A DNA stretch of 39,730 nt, from contig JAHIVG010000046.1 of NCBI GenBank assembly GCA_018816705.1, forward strand, positions 1-39,730, written 5' to 3'. Shown piece after piece: positions 8,412 to 17,284 of this stretch. The translations under genes and the position numbers were made by a program. The DNA comes from Nanobdellota archaeon (GTDB lineage: Archaea > Nanobdellota > Nanobdellia > Woesearchaeales > JAHIVG01). The notes beneath the pieces were generated by a model. It saw only the letters and a program-made list of their open reading frames with translations, did no database searches and was not told the DNA's origin. Every line of letters starts with the position of its first letter. Position 1 is the first letter of the stretch.

Positions 8412-9284
8412 CTATAAATACTTTTCGTCATGCACGAACTTGACGAGCTCTGCAGCCTTCTCCAGTTCGAGGAAATCCTTCTTGGACATGGCAGGATGCC
8501 CCTTCGGCTTCTTCTTCTTGAATATGACAAGGTTGTCGGCGTCGATCATCATCGACAGCGAGGACAGGTGCTTGGAGGGCTTGTCGCCTACACCCGTGAG
8601 GATCAGCTCGTTGTCCTTCTTGGCGATCACGTCGAACGGCACGTTCTTGGTCATGGAGGCATCGAAGCCGAGGTCCTGGTATTTCTTGGTCAGGACGCTG
8701 CCTTTCTCATGGTCCGGCTTGCCCACATGTGAGAATATCTCCACCTTGTCGAATACCTGGTGCCCCAACAGGTCGTAGAGCTTGGCTGCCTTGGACAGGG
8801 TTATGTCAGCCCCCTCGTTCTCATACTTGGATATCATCCTTCTGGATACCCCTATGCTCCTGGAGAGGTTCTGCAGTGATAGCTCCTGTTTCTCCCTCAT
8901 CCGCTTCAGTTCTTCTCCCTTTATGTGGGCTGTGATCCCAGCATTTGTCCTGCGCAGGAACGGCAGCCTGTTGTCGAGCGCCAGCTCAAATGTCTTCGGT
9001 GTGAGGGTGAATATGTTGAACCTGGAATATATGATGTTGTCCTGCAGCATATCACCAGCTTTCTCAGAGATTATCAAAGGAGAAGCATTAAGGTAGCTGG
9101 CCACCCTGTTCATATCGAGCGTGTGCTCGAAGCTCACCGAATTGGCGTCCTCCAGGACCTTCACCAGCAGTATCTTCCCATCCTTCCTGGCCAAGAGGTC
9201 GAAGCAGGTCCTTGTGAGATTCTTCACCACAAAGCCTTTCCGGAGCAGCATTATGCCCAGGCCGTCTACTATCTGGGGTTTCAT
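8412..9284 (-). CDS. archaeal HTH (XRE) transcriptional regulator, COG1395-like
   Basis: Internal HTH LSLQNLSRSIGVSRRMISKYENEGADITLSKAAKLYDLLG with restriction-like N-domain layout. Confidence 0.8.
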   Translation of the reverse strand: MKPQIVDGLGIMLLRKGFVVKNLTRTCFDLLARKDGKILLVKVLEDANSVSFEHTLDMNRVASYLNASPLIISEKAGDMLQDNIIYSRFNIFTLTPKTFELALDNRLPFLRRTNAGITAHIKGEELKRMREKQELSLQNLSRSIGVSRRMISKYENEGADITLSKAAKLYDLLGHQVFDKVEIFSHVGKPDHEKGSVLTKKYQDLGFDASMTKNVPFDVIAKKDNELILTGVGDKPSKHLSSLSMMIDADNLVIFKKKKPKGHPAMSKKDFLELEKAAELVKFVHDEKYL

Positions 9285-9358
9285 GGGCAGAACCGTTGCA
9301 GACTATGTTTTAAAGCTTTTCCCAAATATTTAAAAGCCCCAACACACTTTTTCCCTTT

Positions 9359-10327
9359 ATGGCGCTCACATATGACCTGGACAAGCTGCTGGATGAATTA
9401 AAGGTCCATGGGCCCAAGAAAGTATTGCTGCAGCTTCCCGAGGGCCTGAAGCCCAAAGCCCTTGAGATAGCAGAAGCCATTGAAGGCATCGGCATAAGGG
9501 TGATAGTCTCTGGTGAGCCGTGCTGGGGAGGCTGTGCGCTGGCAGCGGATGAGGCCTCTAACTTGAATGCAGACCTCATCGTGCACTTCGGCCATGCAGA
9601 ATTCAAGAAGGATTATCCTGCCATCTACGTGCATGTGGCAGATGACACGAAGATTAAATCCCTTCTCAAGAAATCCATGTCCAAGCTGAAGAGATTCAAG
9701 AGGCTAGGCATATCATGCTCGATCGACCACCTTGGGAAATCCCAGCAGGTGTATGAGTTCTATTCAGCAGAAGGCAAGGATGCAATCCTGTCAGAGAAGG
9801 CCGGAAGGGCGACCTGCAAGGGGCATATCATAGGCTGCGATTACTCGGGCATGAAGGCCATCCAACCGAAAGTGGATGCTTTCGTGGTGATAGGCAACAA
9901 TTTCCACAGCAAGGGCGCAGCACTCGCTCTGAACAAACCTGTTTTCCTGCTCGACACGCAAAACAGGAAGGTAACCAAGATGAACAGGGATAAGTTCCTC
10001 AAGCAGAAGGCCATCGCAATCGACAGGGTCAAGAACGCGGAAAAGCTCGGCATAATAATCAGCACCTCACAGCGCTTCGGCGATGACAAAGAATTGGCGC
10101 AGGAGCTGAAGGCGATGGGCAAGAAGGCCATGATAATATCCCTTACCGAGATAACCCCTGATAAATTAGCAAATTTTAATAATCTAGAAGGTTTTATCAT
10201 CCTTGCGTGTCCAAGGCTCGCAGATGACATCCAGCAGTTCGGAAGGCCGATGATCACCTACAACGAGGCAATGGTCGCCATGGGCAGGAAGAGCTGGGAG
10301 GACATGCTGAAAGAGGGTTTCACTTGA
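9359..10327 (+). CDS. dph2: diphthamide biosynthesis radical enzyme Dph2
   Basis: GEPCWGGCALAADEA, ATCKGHIIGC, ILACPRLADD: three Cys positions of archaeal Dph2. Confidence 0.9.
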   Translation: MALTYDLDKLLDELKVHGPKKVLLQLPEGLKPKALEIAEAIEGIGIRVIVSGEPCWGGCALAADEASNLNADLIVHFGHAEFKKDYPAIYVHVADDTKIKSLLKKSMSKLKRFKRLGISCSIDHLGKSQQVYEFYSAEGKDAILSEKAGRATCKGHIIGCDYSGMKAIQPKVDAFVVIGNNFHSKGAALALNKPVFLLDTQNRKVTKMNRDKFLKQKAIAIDRVKNAEKLGIIISTSQRFGDDKELAQELKAMGKKAMIISLTEITPDKLANFNNLEGFIILACPRLADDIQQFGRPMITYNEAMVAMGRKSWEDMLKEGFT

Positions 10328-10827
10328 ACATCGCGAATGCGTTAACTGTGGCGAGGATCATCCTTTCCCCATTCATCATCCTGTTCCTTCTACTCGATTT
10401 TCCCAATCATGAGTTCTATGCGCTCGGCATTTTCCTGATTGCAGCCTTCACAGACATAATCGACGGTCCCATAGCCCGTAAGAGGGGTGAGGATTCCAGG
10501 TTCGGCGCTTCCTGGGACCCGCTCGCGGACAAGCTGTTGATTATCCCGCCGCTCATAACGATAGCCTTCCAGATGAACCTGCTCTGGCTCTGGCTCGGCG
10601 CCATCCTGTTGGTATTGAGAGAGATGTTCATGGTCGCGATGCGCAGGAAGGTCTCGAAGAATGGCCTCTCGGTCAAGGCCGGCTGGGAGGGCAAGTACAA
10701 GATGTGGCTGCAGGGCCTCACCGTGGTCGCGCTCATGATCAACAGCTTCATCGCGCCTTACGTCCTCTGGCTGGCTGTCTTCCAGACCTACTTCTCAGCT
10801 GTAAGGAACGTATTGAGATGGCGCTGA
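10324..10827 (+). CDS. CDP-alcohol phosphatidyltransferase
   Basis: DIIDGPIARKRGEDSRFGASWDPLADK signature. Confidence 0.9.
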   Translation: MNIANALTVARIILSPFIILFLLLDFPNHEFYALGIFLIAAFTDIIDGPIARKRGEDSRFGASWDPLADKLLIIPPLITIAFQMNLLWLWLGAILLVLREMFMVAMRRKVSKNGLSVKAGWEGKYKMWLQGLTVVALMINSFIAPYVLWLAVFQTYFSAVRNVLRWR

Positions 10828-10845
10828 CTTAAGATTATTCTCGAA

Positions 10846-11202
10846 TTAGTTACCTTCCAGCGCTTTCAAGACCTTATTGGCAAGACTCACAGTGTTTTCA
10901 ATTTTCGGTCTCGCTTCATCGATCGGAGTGGGTGTGAAATTCGTCATTTGTAACAATGGCGCTCCGGTGGGTCGTGGTGTCTCATTCCATTCGGCCTGGG
11001 TAGCGGCCAAGTCTCTGAGATTTGTCACTTCAGTAACAGCCTCGTCCGGGGGCATGGCATTGATGCTCGCAAAAAAATGTTCAACGTTAAGCACTGCATA
11101 ATCCAGTGCTATGCCGCTCTCTATTGGTTTGTATATTCCGCATTCTCTGCCATCGTGGACAACAGGATTGCCATGAACTTTGTATTCCATCATATCACCC
11201 AA
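10846..11202 (-). CDS. hypothetical protein
   Basis: ORF only. Confidence 0.5.
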   Translation of the reverse strand: MGDMMEYKVHGNPVVHDGRECGIYKPIESGIALDYAVLNVEHFFASINAMPPDEAVTEVTNLRDLAATQAEWNETPRPTGAPLLQMTNFTPTPIDEARPKIENTVSLANKVLKALEGN

Positions 11203-11276
11203 TACTTATTTGGAAGTGATGACATCATTTTTATATCTTTCGCTCGAGCGGCATCAATAGCTGGGTGTTTAGATTT

Positions 11277-11440
11277 GGCAATAACATTGGTGCGCTGGGA
11301 AGACAGAAATTTTTAGGTTCCTAGAGGTATCCCAACTGAACCGTAAAAATTTCTGGCTGACAGGACAATCTTTCCGACCATAGACACTTCAATTTATAGG
11401 AGGAAAGTTGGACGTGAGCGCCGCCAGTGATGTTGTTGCC
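11277..11440. repeat. palindromic structured intergenic element A
   Basis: Outer arms GGCAATAACATTGGTGCGC / GCGCCGCCAGTGATGTTGTTGCC; inner hairpin CAGAAATTTTTAGGTTC / GAACCGTAAAAATTTCTG (11304-11320 / 11338-11355). Confidence 0.75.
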
Positions 11441-11475
11441 GGGCCAATATTTAATGAACTCAATAACATACCAAT

Positions 11476-12393
11476 ATGATACTGACTCTACATAAAATTT
11501 ATAAGCCATCGCTTAATCTCAGCTCTTGGGTGAGGATTTTGCTGAAAAAAATCACTGACATAAAAGAGCTGAAGCTGATGGCCAACACCATCCGCCAGGA
11601 CATAATCAAGATGCTGGCAGAGGCCAAGTCCGGCCACACCGCCGGCGCCCTCGGCATGGCAGACATGTTCACAGGGTTGTTCTTCAATGCCATGGACCTT
11701 GATCCCAAGAACGTTGATTGGGAGGGCAGGGATTATTTCGTGCTCTCCAACGGTCACATATGCGCAGTGCTATATGCTGCCATGGCCAACGCAGGCTATT
11801 TCCCCAGGGAGGAGCTCATGACATTCCGCAAGCTCGGCAGCAGGCTGCAGGGGCACCCTCACCGCAAAATGCTCCCTGGCCTGGAGACCACTTCCGGGCC
11901 CCTCGGCTGCGGGCTCTCGCAGGCAGCCGGCATGGCTTATGCCTTCAAGCATGATAAGAAGCCCAACAAGGTATTCTGCTTCTTAGGAGACGGCGAGCTG
12001 CAGGAGGGTAACATCTGGGAGGGCATGATGTTCGCAGCCAAGCATAAGCTTGATAACCTCATCTGCGCTGTGGACAGGAACTACATCCAGATTGACGGCA
12101 ACACCGAAGACGTGATGCCGCTCGACCCATATGACAAGAAGTGCCAGGCCTTCAACTGGAACACTATCACCATCGACGGAAATGACATGAAGGAGATTGT
12201 CGAGACTTTCAAGAAGGCTAAGGAGAACAAGGGCAAGCCCCTCATGATCATCGCTCGTACAGTGGCGTGCAAGGGCATCTGTGACATCGAGGGTGACTGC
12301 GGCTGGCACGGCAAGCCTCCCACGCCGGAAGAGGCGGTTGACATGCTTAAGGAACTCCAGCAGACCAGGAAGACCCTGGAGGCGAAAAAATGA
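11476..12393 (+). CDS. transketolase, N-terminal (TPP-binding) subunit
   Basis: GHTAGALGMADM, GDGELQEGNIWEGMMFA; exact start uncertain. Confidence 0.93.
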   Translation: MILTLHKIYKPSLNLSSWVRILLKKITDIKELKLMANTIRQDIIKMLAEAKSGHTAGALGMADMFTGLFFNAMDLDPKNVDWEGRDYFVLSNGHICAVLYAAMANAGYFPREELMTFRKLGSRLQGHPHRKMLPGLETTSGPLGCGLSQAAGMAYAFKHDKKPNKVFCFLGDGELQEGNIWEGMMFAAKHKLDNLICAVDRNYIQIDGNTEDVMPLDPYDKKCQAFNWNTITIDGNDMKEIVETFKKAKENKGKPLMIIARTVACKGICDIEGDCGWHGKPPTPEEAVDMLKELQQTRKTLEAKK

Positions 12394-13379
12394 ATCTCAA
12401 CAATCTCAAAGGGCTGAACAAGGAGCTCCACCTGGAGTTCTCAGACAAGCGGATACCGACCAGGAAAGGCTACGGCGACATGCTTGTCGAGCTCGGCAAG
12501 ACCAACAAGGACATCATGGTATTGTGCGCAGACCTCACAGAGAGCACGCAGGTGCACATGTTCAGGGACGCTTACCCGAAGCAATTTGTGGAGATGGGCG
12601 TTGCAGAGCAGAACCTCATCACCATCGCCGGCGGATTGGCCCACGTGGGCAAGATACCTTTCATCTCCAGTTACGCAATGTTCTGCCCAGGCAGGTGCTG
12701 GGAACAGGTGAGAACCATAGCAGGTTACAACGAGTCCAACATCAAGGTCATCGGAGCGCACTCAGGCATCTCTGTAGGCCCTGACGGTGCCACGCACCAG
12801 GCCCTGGAGGACATTGCCACAATGAGAGTGATCCCAGGCATGGTGGTCATCGTGCCTGTTGATTATGAGCAGACCAGGCAGGCCACAAAGGCCATAGCCG
12901 CACACAAGGGCCCTTGCTACATGCGCTTCGCCCGTGAGAAGACCCCTGTGATAACGACTCCGAAGACGCCTTTCGAGATAGGCAAGGCCCAGCTCATAAA
13001 AGACGGGGATGACATAGCATTGATAGGTGCTGGACCATTCTTCTACGAATGCCTACAGGCAGCCATGAAGCTGCAGGAGGAGGGCATAAATGCATTGGTG
13101 CTGAACCTGCACACCATCAAACCCATTGATAAAGATGCCATAGTCTCAGCTGCCAAGAAGTGCGGCTGTGTGGTGACGGTCGAGGAGCACCAGGTCATGG
13201 GCGGCCTGGGAAGCGCTGTGGCTGAGGTCCTCGGTGAGCACTACCCGACTCCGATGCGTTTCATAGGCATCCAGGACAGATACGGGGAGTCAGGCCCGCC
13301 TGACGACCTGATAAAGCATTTCAAGTGCTCTACAGATGACATAATCAAGGCAGCCGAGGAGCTGATGAAGAGGAAATGA
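12390..13379 (+). CDS. transketolase, C-terminal subunit
   Basis: ADLTESTQ, GVAEQNL, pyrimidine-binding and C-domain motifs; overlaps the N-subunit gene. Confidence 0.93.
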   Translation: MNLNNLKGLNKELHLEFSDKRIPTRKGYGDMLVELGKTNKDIMVLCADLTESTQVHMFRDAYPKQFVEMGVAEQNLITIAGGLAHVGKIPFISSYAMFCPGRCWEQVRTIAGYNESNIKVIGAHSGISVGPDGATHQALEDIATMRVIPGMVVIVPVDYEQTRQATKAIAAHKGPCYMRFAREKTPVITTPKTPFEIGKAQLIKDGDDIALIGAGPFFYECLQAAMKLQEEGINALVLNLHTIKPIDKDAIVSAAKKCGCVVTVEEHQVMGGLGSAVAEVLGEHYPTPMRFIGIQDRYGESGPPDDLIKHFKCSTDDIIKAAEELMKRK

Positions 13380-13383
13380 CAAA

Positions 13384-14295
13384 ATGACATACGATGTAGC
13401 CATTATCGGAGGAGGGGTCGGCGGACTCAGCGCAGCCATGTACTGCGGGCGTTTCGGCCTGAAGACGGTAGTAATAGCCGAGAAGCGCGGCGGCACTGTC
13501 ATGATAATCGGCGACATCCACAACTATCCAGGGTTCAAGGAGATAAACGGCATGGAGCTCGCGCAGAAGATAGAGGAGCATGCCAAGGAGTACGAGGTCG
13601 AATTCATTGACCGACGCGTCGACAGCCTCGAGAAGAAGGGTGATGAGTTCATCATCACCATGGGCGAGGACACGATCAAGTCCAAGACAGTCATATTCGC
13701 CACAGGCGGGGACTGGAAGAAACTCGGCGTTCCGGGCGAAAAAGAATATTTGGGCAAGGGCGTGCACTATTGTGCTGTCTGCGACGGAGCATTATACAAG
13801 GGCAAGACCTTGGGAATTGTAGGTGGTGCGAACGCTGCTGCCAAGGAGGCCATGATCCTTGCGGAATATGCTGACAAGGTCTACATGATCTACCGCCAAG
13901 ATGAGATAAGGGCTGAGCACCACTACAAGCAGTTGGTGGAGAAGAATCCGAAGATAGAGATAATAACGAATGCTAAAGTGACTGAGATCAAGGGCGAGAA
14001 GTTCGTCAACAGAGTCATTCTTGATAAGGAGCATGAAGGTTCTAAAGAGCTGGCCATGGATGGCATCTTCATCGCCATCGGCCATGTGTCGGTCTCAGAG
14101 CTCGCGGGCGAGGCAGGCGTCAAGCTCAACAAGGAAGGAGAGGTAATCACCGACATCGAGATGCAGACCAACATCCCTGGCTTCTTCGCTGCCGGCGACG
14201 TCACAAACCAGAAATACAAGCAGGCTATCGTGGCAGTGGGCGAAGCAGTCATCGCCGCGCACTCGGCGTATTACTTCTTGAAGCAGAAGAGTTAA
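13384..14295 (+). CDS. trxB: thioredoxin reductase-like FAD/NAD(P) oxidoreductase
   Basis: GGGVGGLSAAMYCGRFG, CAVCDG redox motif, GFFAAGDVTNQ. Confidence 0.9.
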   Translation: MTYDVAIIGGGVGGLSAAMYCGRFGLKTVVIAEKRGGTVMIIGDIHNYPGFKEINGMELAQKIEEHAKEYEVEFIDRRVDSLEKKGDEFIITMGEDTIKSKTVIFATGGDWKKLGVPGEKEYLGKGVHYCAVCDGALYKGKTLGIVGGANAAAKEAMILAEYADKVYMIYRQDEIRAEHHYKQLVEKNPKIEIITNAKVTEIKGEKFVNRVILDKEHEGSKELAMDGIFIAIGHVSVSELAGEAGVKLNKEGEVITDIEMQTNIPGFFAAGDVTNQKYKQAIVAVGEAVIAAHSAYYFLKQKS

Positions 14296-14362
14296 GTTAT
14301 TTATTACTTAGCAGAGAGAATATCGGAAAACTTTTTATATCCCTGATGGCTACCACAACCAC

Positions 14363-14722
14363 ATGATAGATAATATGTTAGCAACATATAAGGATAATTA
14401 TAGAGGAATTCCACCTGATGTAATATTGAAAACCCGTGAATCTGGGCCTGAGATAGATGAGCCCATTGAGGCCGGATTAGAATGTCATGTCGAGGACACC
14501 ACCCAAGAGTATATGATATTCACAGTAACACCGAAGGATGTTGGAGTCAGCGAGATATATCTTGACCAGCTTATGGGAGAATCAATGCTGGGCACAAGGG
14601 AGATAGACAACGATCCTATCCCGAAAATGCTCAAATGGATGGAAGGGCTATACGAGGTCCCTGGCGAATTTTTCACACTAATGCGTCTCGATCCAGCGGG
14701 ATTGAGAAAAAAGAAACATTGA
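14363..14722 (+). CDS. hypothetical protein
   Basis: ORF downstream of TATA-like ctttttatatccc. Confidence 0.6.
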   Translation: MIDNMLATYKDNYRGIPPDVILKTRESGPEIDEPIEAGLECHVEDTTQEYMIFTVTPKDVGVSEIYLDQLMGESMLGTREIDNDPIPKMLKWMEGLYEVPGEFFTLMRLDPAGLRKKKH

Positions 14723-14723
14723 G

Positions 14724-14990
14724 CTAATTGGATTTTTTCTTTATTTTGCCATTCAGCTCCTCGACCATCTTCTTCAGTTTTTCATCCTTCATGCCGTGCG
14801 CCTTGGTGCCCTGCTCTATGGTCTCGGTGAAGGCGAAATGGCAGCCTATGCAGTGCAGGCCGTGGTTGAAGAACACCTCTGCTGCCTTCGGGTGTTTGCT
14901 CAGCACGTCGCCGAAGGTCATGTCTTTTGTGATCTGAGTTGGTTTGGATGGTTTTTTCTTCGCGGCCTTTACTTGTTCGGTCATGATCAT
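14724..14990 (-). CDS. DUF1858 / hybrid-cluster-associated redox disulfide domain protein
   Basis: DMTFGDVLSKHPKAAEVFFNHGLHCIGCHFAFTETIEQGTKAHGM; start chosen at MIMTEQ (the ORF track extends to 15068). Confidence 0.8.
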   Translation of the reverse strand: MIMTEQVKAAKKKPSKPTQITKDMTFGDVLSKHPKAAEVFFNHGLHCIGCHFAFTETIEQGTKAHGMKDEKLKKMVEELNGKIKKKSN

Positions 14991-15181
14991 CACCTTTATT
15001 CTCTGCATTTGGTTCTTGTTTAAATAATTATTGTCATGATCATTGTCATCATTCCTATCTCCGTCCACACCCGCCAGCCTTTGTCCAGGTCCGCCATCAA
15101 ATAAAAAGATTTATATATTAGTATACAATTCCCCATACCAACATTAATAGGGATTAATCGATAATATAGAGGTGACCATAG

Positions 15182-15973
15182 ATGCGGAAAATATGTATTA
15201 TCAACCAGAAGGGTGGTGTGGGCAAGACCACGACAACAGTGAACCTGGCAGCAGGGCTTTCAAGGAACGACCGAAAGGTCCTCGTCCTCGACCTGGATGC
15301 TCAGGGGAACATCGCCAGCTGCCTGCCTGTTACTTCGCAGAAGGACATCTTCAATTTCCTGCTGGAGAACGCAGACATCGGCGAGTGCATCACTCCCATG
15401 GGCCGCAACCTGGACATTGTGAGAAGCAACGAGCGCATCGCCAAGGCAGAGTACTACCTTTCGAAGGAGAAGTTCAAGGAAGGCGTGCTAAGGAAGAGGA
15501 TGCAAGACATCAAGGGCTATGACTACGTGCTGATAGACTGTCCGCCATCGCTCGGTCTCTTGAACCAGAACGCCATGCTGTACGCAACAGAAGCGATAAT
15601 CCCCACGACCACCGAACCCTTGGGCATCGAGGCAGCCAGGAAGATGGTCGAGATATTGAAACAGATCAACGATGTCTTCGAGCACAACATCAGCATATCC
15701 AAGGTCGTCCCCACGTTCTTCGACAGGCGCAACAAGATATGCAAGACCATCTACAATGAGATACAGAACGAGTTCTACGAGCTGACGTCTGACCCGATAA
15801 GGATCAACAGCAAGCTCAAGGAGGCACCGCTGAAGAAGCTGTCGATCTACAAGTACGACAAGAACGGCAACGGGTCGAAGGATTACATGTCCTTGGTGAA
15901 GTCTGTGATGCGGGACGAGCCCAGGTTCCAGGAGGTCGGCTCCTCCCAGCCTGCCGAGGCCGTGTCAGGTTAG
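15182..15973 (+). CDS. ParA/Soj family ATPase
   Basis: Deviant Walker A QKGGVGKTTTTVNLAAGL, DLDAQGN, YVLIDCPPSLG. Confidence 0.92.
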   Translation: MRKICIINQKGGVGKTTTTVNLAAGLSRNDRKVLVLDLDAQGNIASCLPVTSQKDIFNFLLENADIGECITPMGRNLDIVRSNERIAKAEYYLSKEKFKEGVLRKRMQDIKGYDYVLIDCPPSLGLLNQNAMLYATEAIIPTTTEPLGIEAARKMVEILKQINDVFEHNISISKVVPTFFDRRNKICKTIYNEIQNEFYELTSDPIRINSKLKEAPLKKLSIYKYDKNGNGSKDYMSLVKSVMRDEPRFQEVGSSQPAEAVSG

Positions 15974-16152
15974 ACCATCGTGTCGTTGATGTATTGGCTG
16001 ACTGAGTCCCTGATTTGGTCGTAGGTCATGTATTGTTCTTCCCAGATGTAGAGGCTGGGTGTGATGTTGACCATGTTGGTGTAGTCTTCGCCGTTTGTGA
16101 TGTAGTTGAAGGCCCAGTACTGGCTTTCACTCGTGAGTGTCCTCAAATCTTT
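15970..16152 (-). pseudogene. orphan C-terminal coding remnant (KDLRTLTSESQYWAFNYITNGEDYTNMVNITPSLYIWEEQYMTYDQIRDSVSQYINDTMV*)
   Basis: 60 sense codons with coding-like composition, bounded upstream by TAG; no ATG before the conserved-looking portion; stop overlaps the parA stop. Confidence 0.5.
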
Positions 16153-17284
16153 CTAAGTGATAATGTTTTATTTTCAACCACCCACTAGGTGTGTTGTATG
16201 GTGTGTTGTCATAGTTGCTTCCGCCATATAGGTGATATGGGTCGTCACAGATGCCATTGGAATTAGCGTCATCACATCCTTCTTGTGGCTGGTCATATGC
16301 CATGTAGTAATTGTTTTTCCAAGTGCTCTGTCCAGGGTCTTCTCCTGCTTTAATGGTGCTGATCCAGAAGTTGTTGTGCTCTATGGTGTTTGTTGAGTGG
16401 ATTACCATGACTCCTCGGCTCATCCCAGTAAGATTATTATTTGACACATTTGCGTTATTGTTTACTGCGATGTCAATTCCCCAGACACCCCCATAGTTCG
16501 TGTAAAATATGTTATTGTGAATTAAAGCATTATCACAGCCAACACCCAAATAAATGCAAGTTCCAAGGTCATCAATGAATAAAAAAGTGTTGTTAACAAT
16601 GATTGCATCCGGAACTTCATCTAAGAAAAGGCAATCAACATTCTTAACAGAATTACCAATAAAATGAAATGAGTTTGCACCAGAAATCATATTATCTGTT
16701 GCTCCAACTTTCCAACCTTCTATGTTGTTGTCTTTGATGATGAGGTCTCCCGAGCTGCCTATGCTCAAAGGTTCGCCTCTGCTGTAGATTCTGTTGTTGG
16801 TGATGTTGAGGTTGCCTGCTTGAACTGTGTCTATTGCTGATATGATGGTGTTCCAGATTGTGTTGTTGGCTATGGTGTTGTTTTGTCCTTCTTTGATCTT
16901 TATTCCGAAGTCAGTGTCATGCACTGTGTTGTTTATGATTTTTGAGTTAGAAGGGTATTCATACTGCCTGTCTTCTTTGAATAAGGGCAAGGAATCACCT
17001 ATCTTTATTCCGGTCTTGCTGCCATTCACAACACAGTTTATTATCGTAACATTCTCGCTATTGTAGGAATAAATTCCGATCTTTTCGAAATGGAACTCGG
17101 TGCTTACTCTGTGGCCATTACAGTCCAGGATGACATTGTTTGCTGCAATTACAACGCCGTTGGTCTGCCCACAATACAAGTCTTCTGTAAGAACCGTGCT
17201 TTCTGTTATGCTTTGTCCGCAGACCAAAGCATAACTCACAGGCAGGCACAACAATAATATAATCAGGAGCGTGATTTGTCTCAC
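16127..17284 (-). CDS. secreted right-handed parallel beta-helix (NosD-like) protein
   Basis: Signal peptide; repeated NNTVHDTDFGI/NNTIWNT/NNRIYS type coils. Confidence 0.88.
   Translation of the reverse strand: MRQITLLIILLLCLPVSYALVCGQSITESTVLTEDLYCGQTNGVVIAANNVILDCNGHRVSTEFHFEKIGIYSYNSENVTIINCVVNGSKTGIKIGDSLPLFKEDRQYEYPSNSKIINNTVHDTDFGIKIKEGQNNTIANNTIWNTIISAIDTVQAGNLNITNNRIYSRGEPLSIGSSGDLIIKDNNIEGWKVGATDNMISGANSFHFIGNSVKNVDCLFLDEVPDAIIVNNTFLFIDDLGTCIYLGVGCDNALIHNNIFYTNYGGVWGIDIAVNNNANVSNNNLTGMSRGVMVIHSTNTIEHNNFWISTIKAGEDPGQSTWKNNYYMAYDQPQEGCDDANSNGICDDPYHLYGGSNYDNTPYNTPSGWLKIKHYHLERFEDTHE

Noticed and set aside
9890-9905. Additional copy of the GGCAACAA arm
   Set aside because: Only a short match inside the Dph2 coding sequence; no palindromic partner.
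11418-11440. C box (GTGATG) of a C/D sRNA within element A
   Set aside because: The D-box-like CTGA lies upstream rather than downstream and the box is part of the paired arm; likely coincidence.
11321-11509. 62-aa minus-strand ORF containing GNNITGG
   Set aside because: Covers the palindromic element A; the GNNITGG string is explained by the repeat arm.
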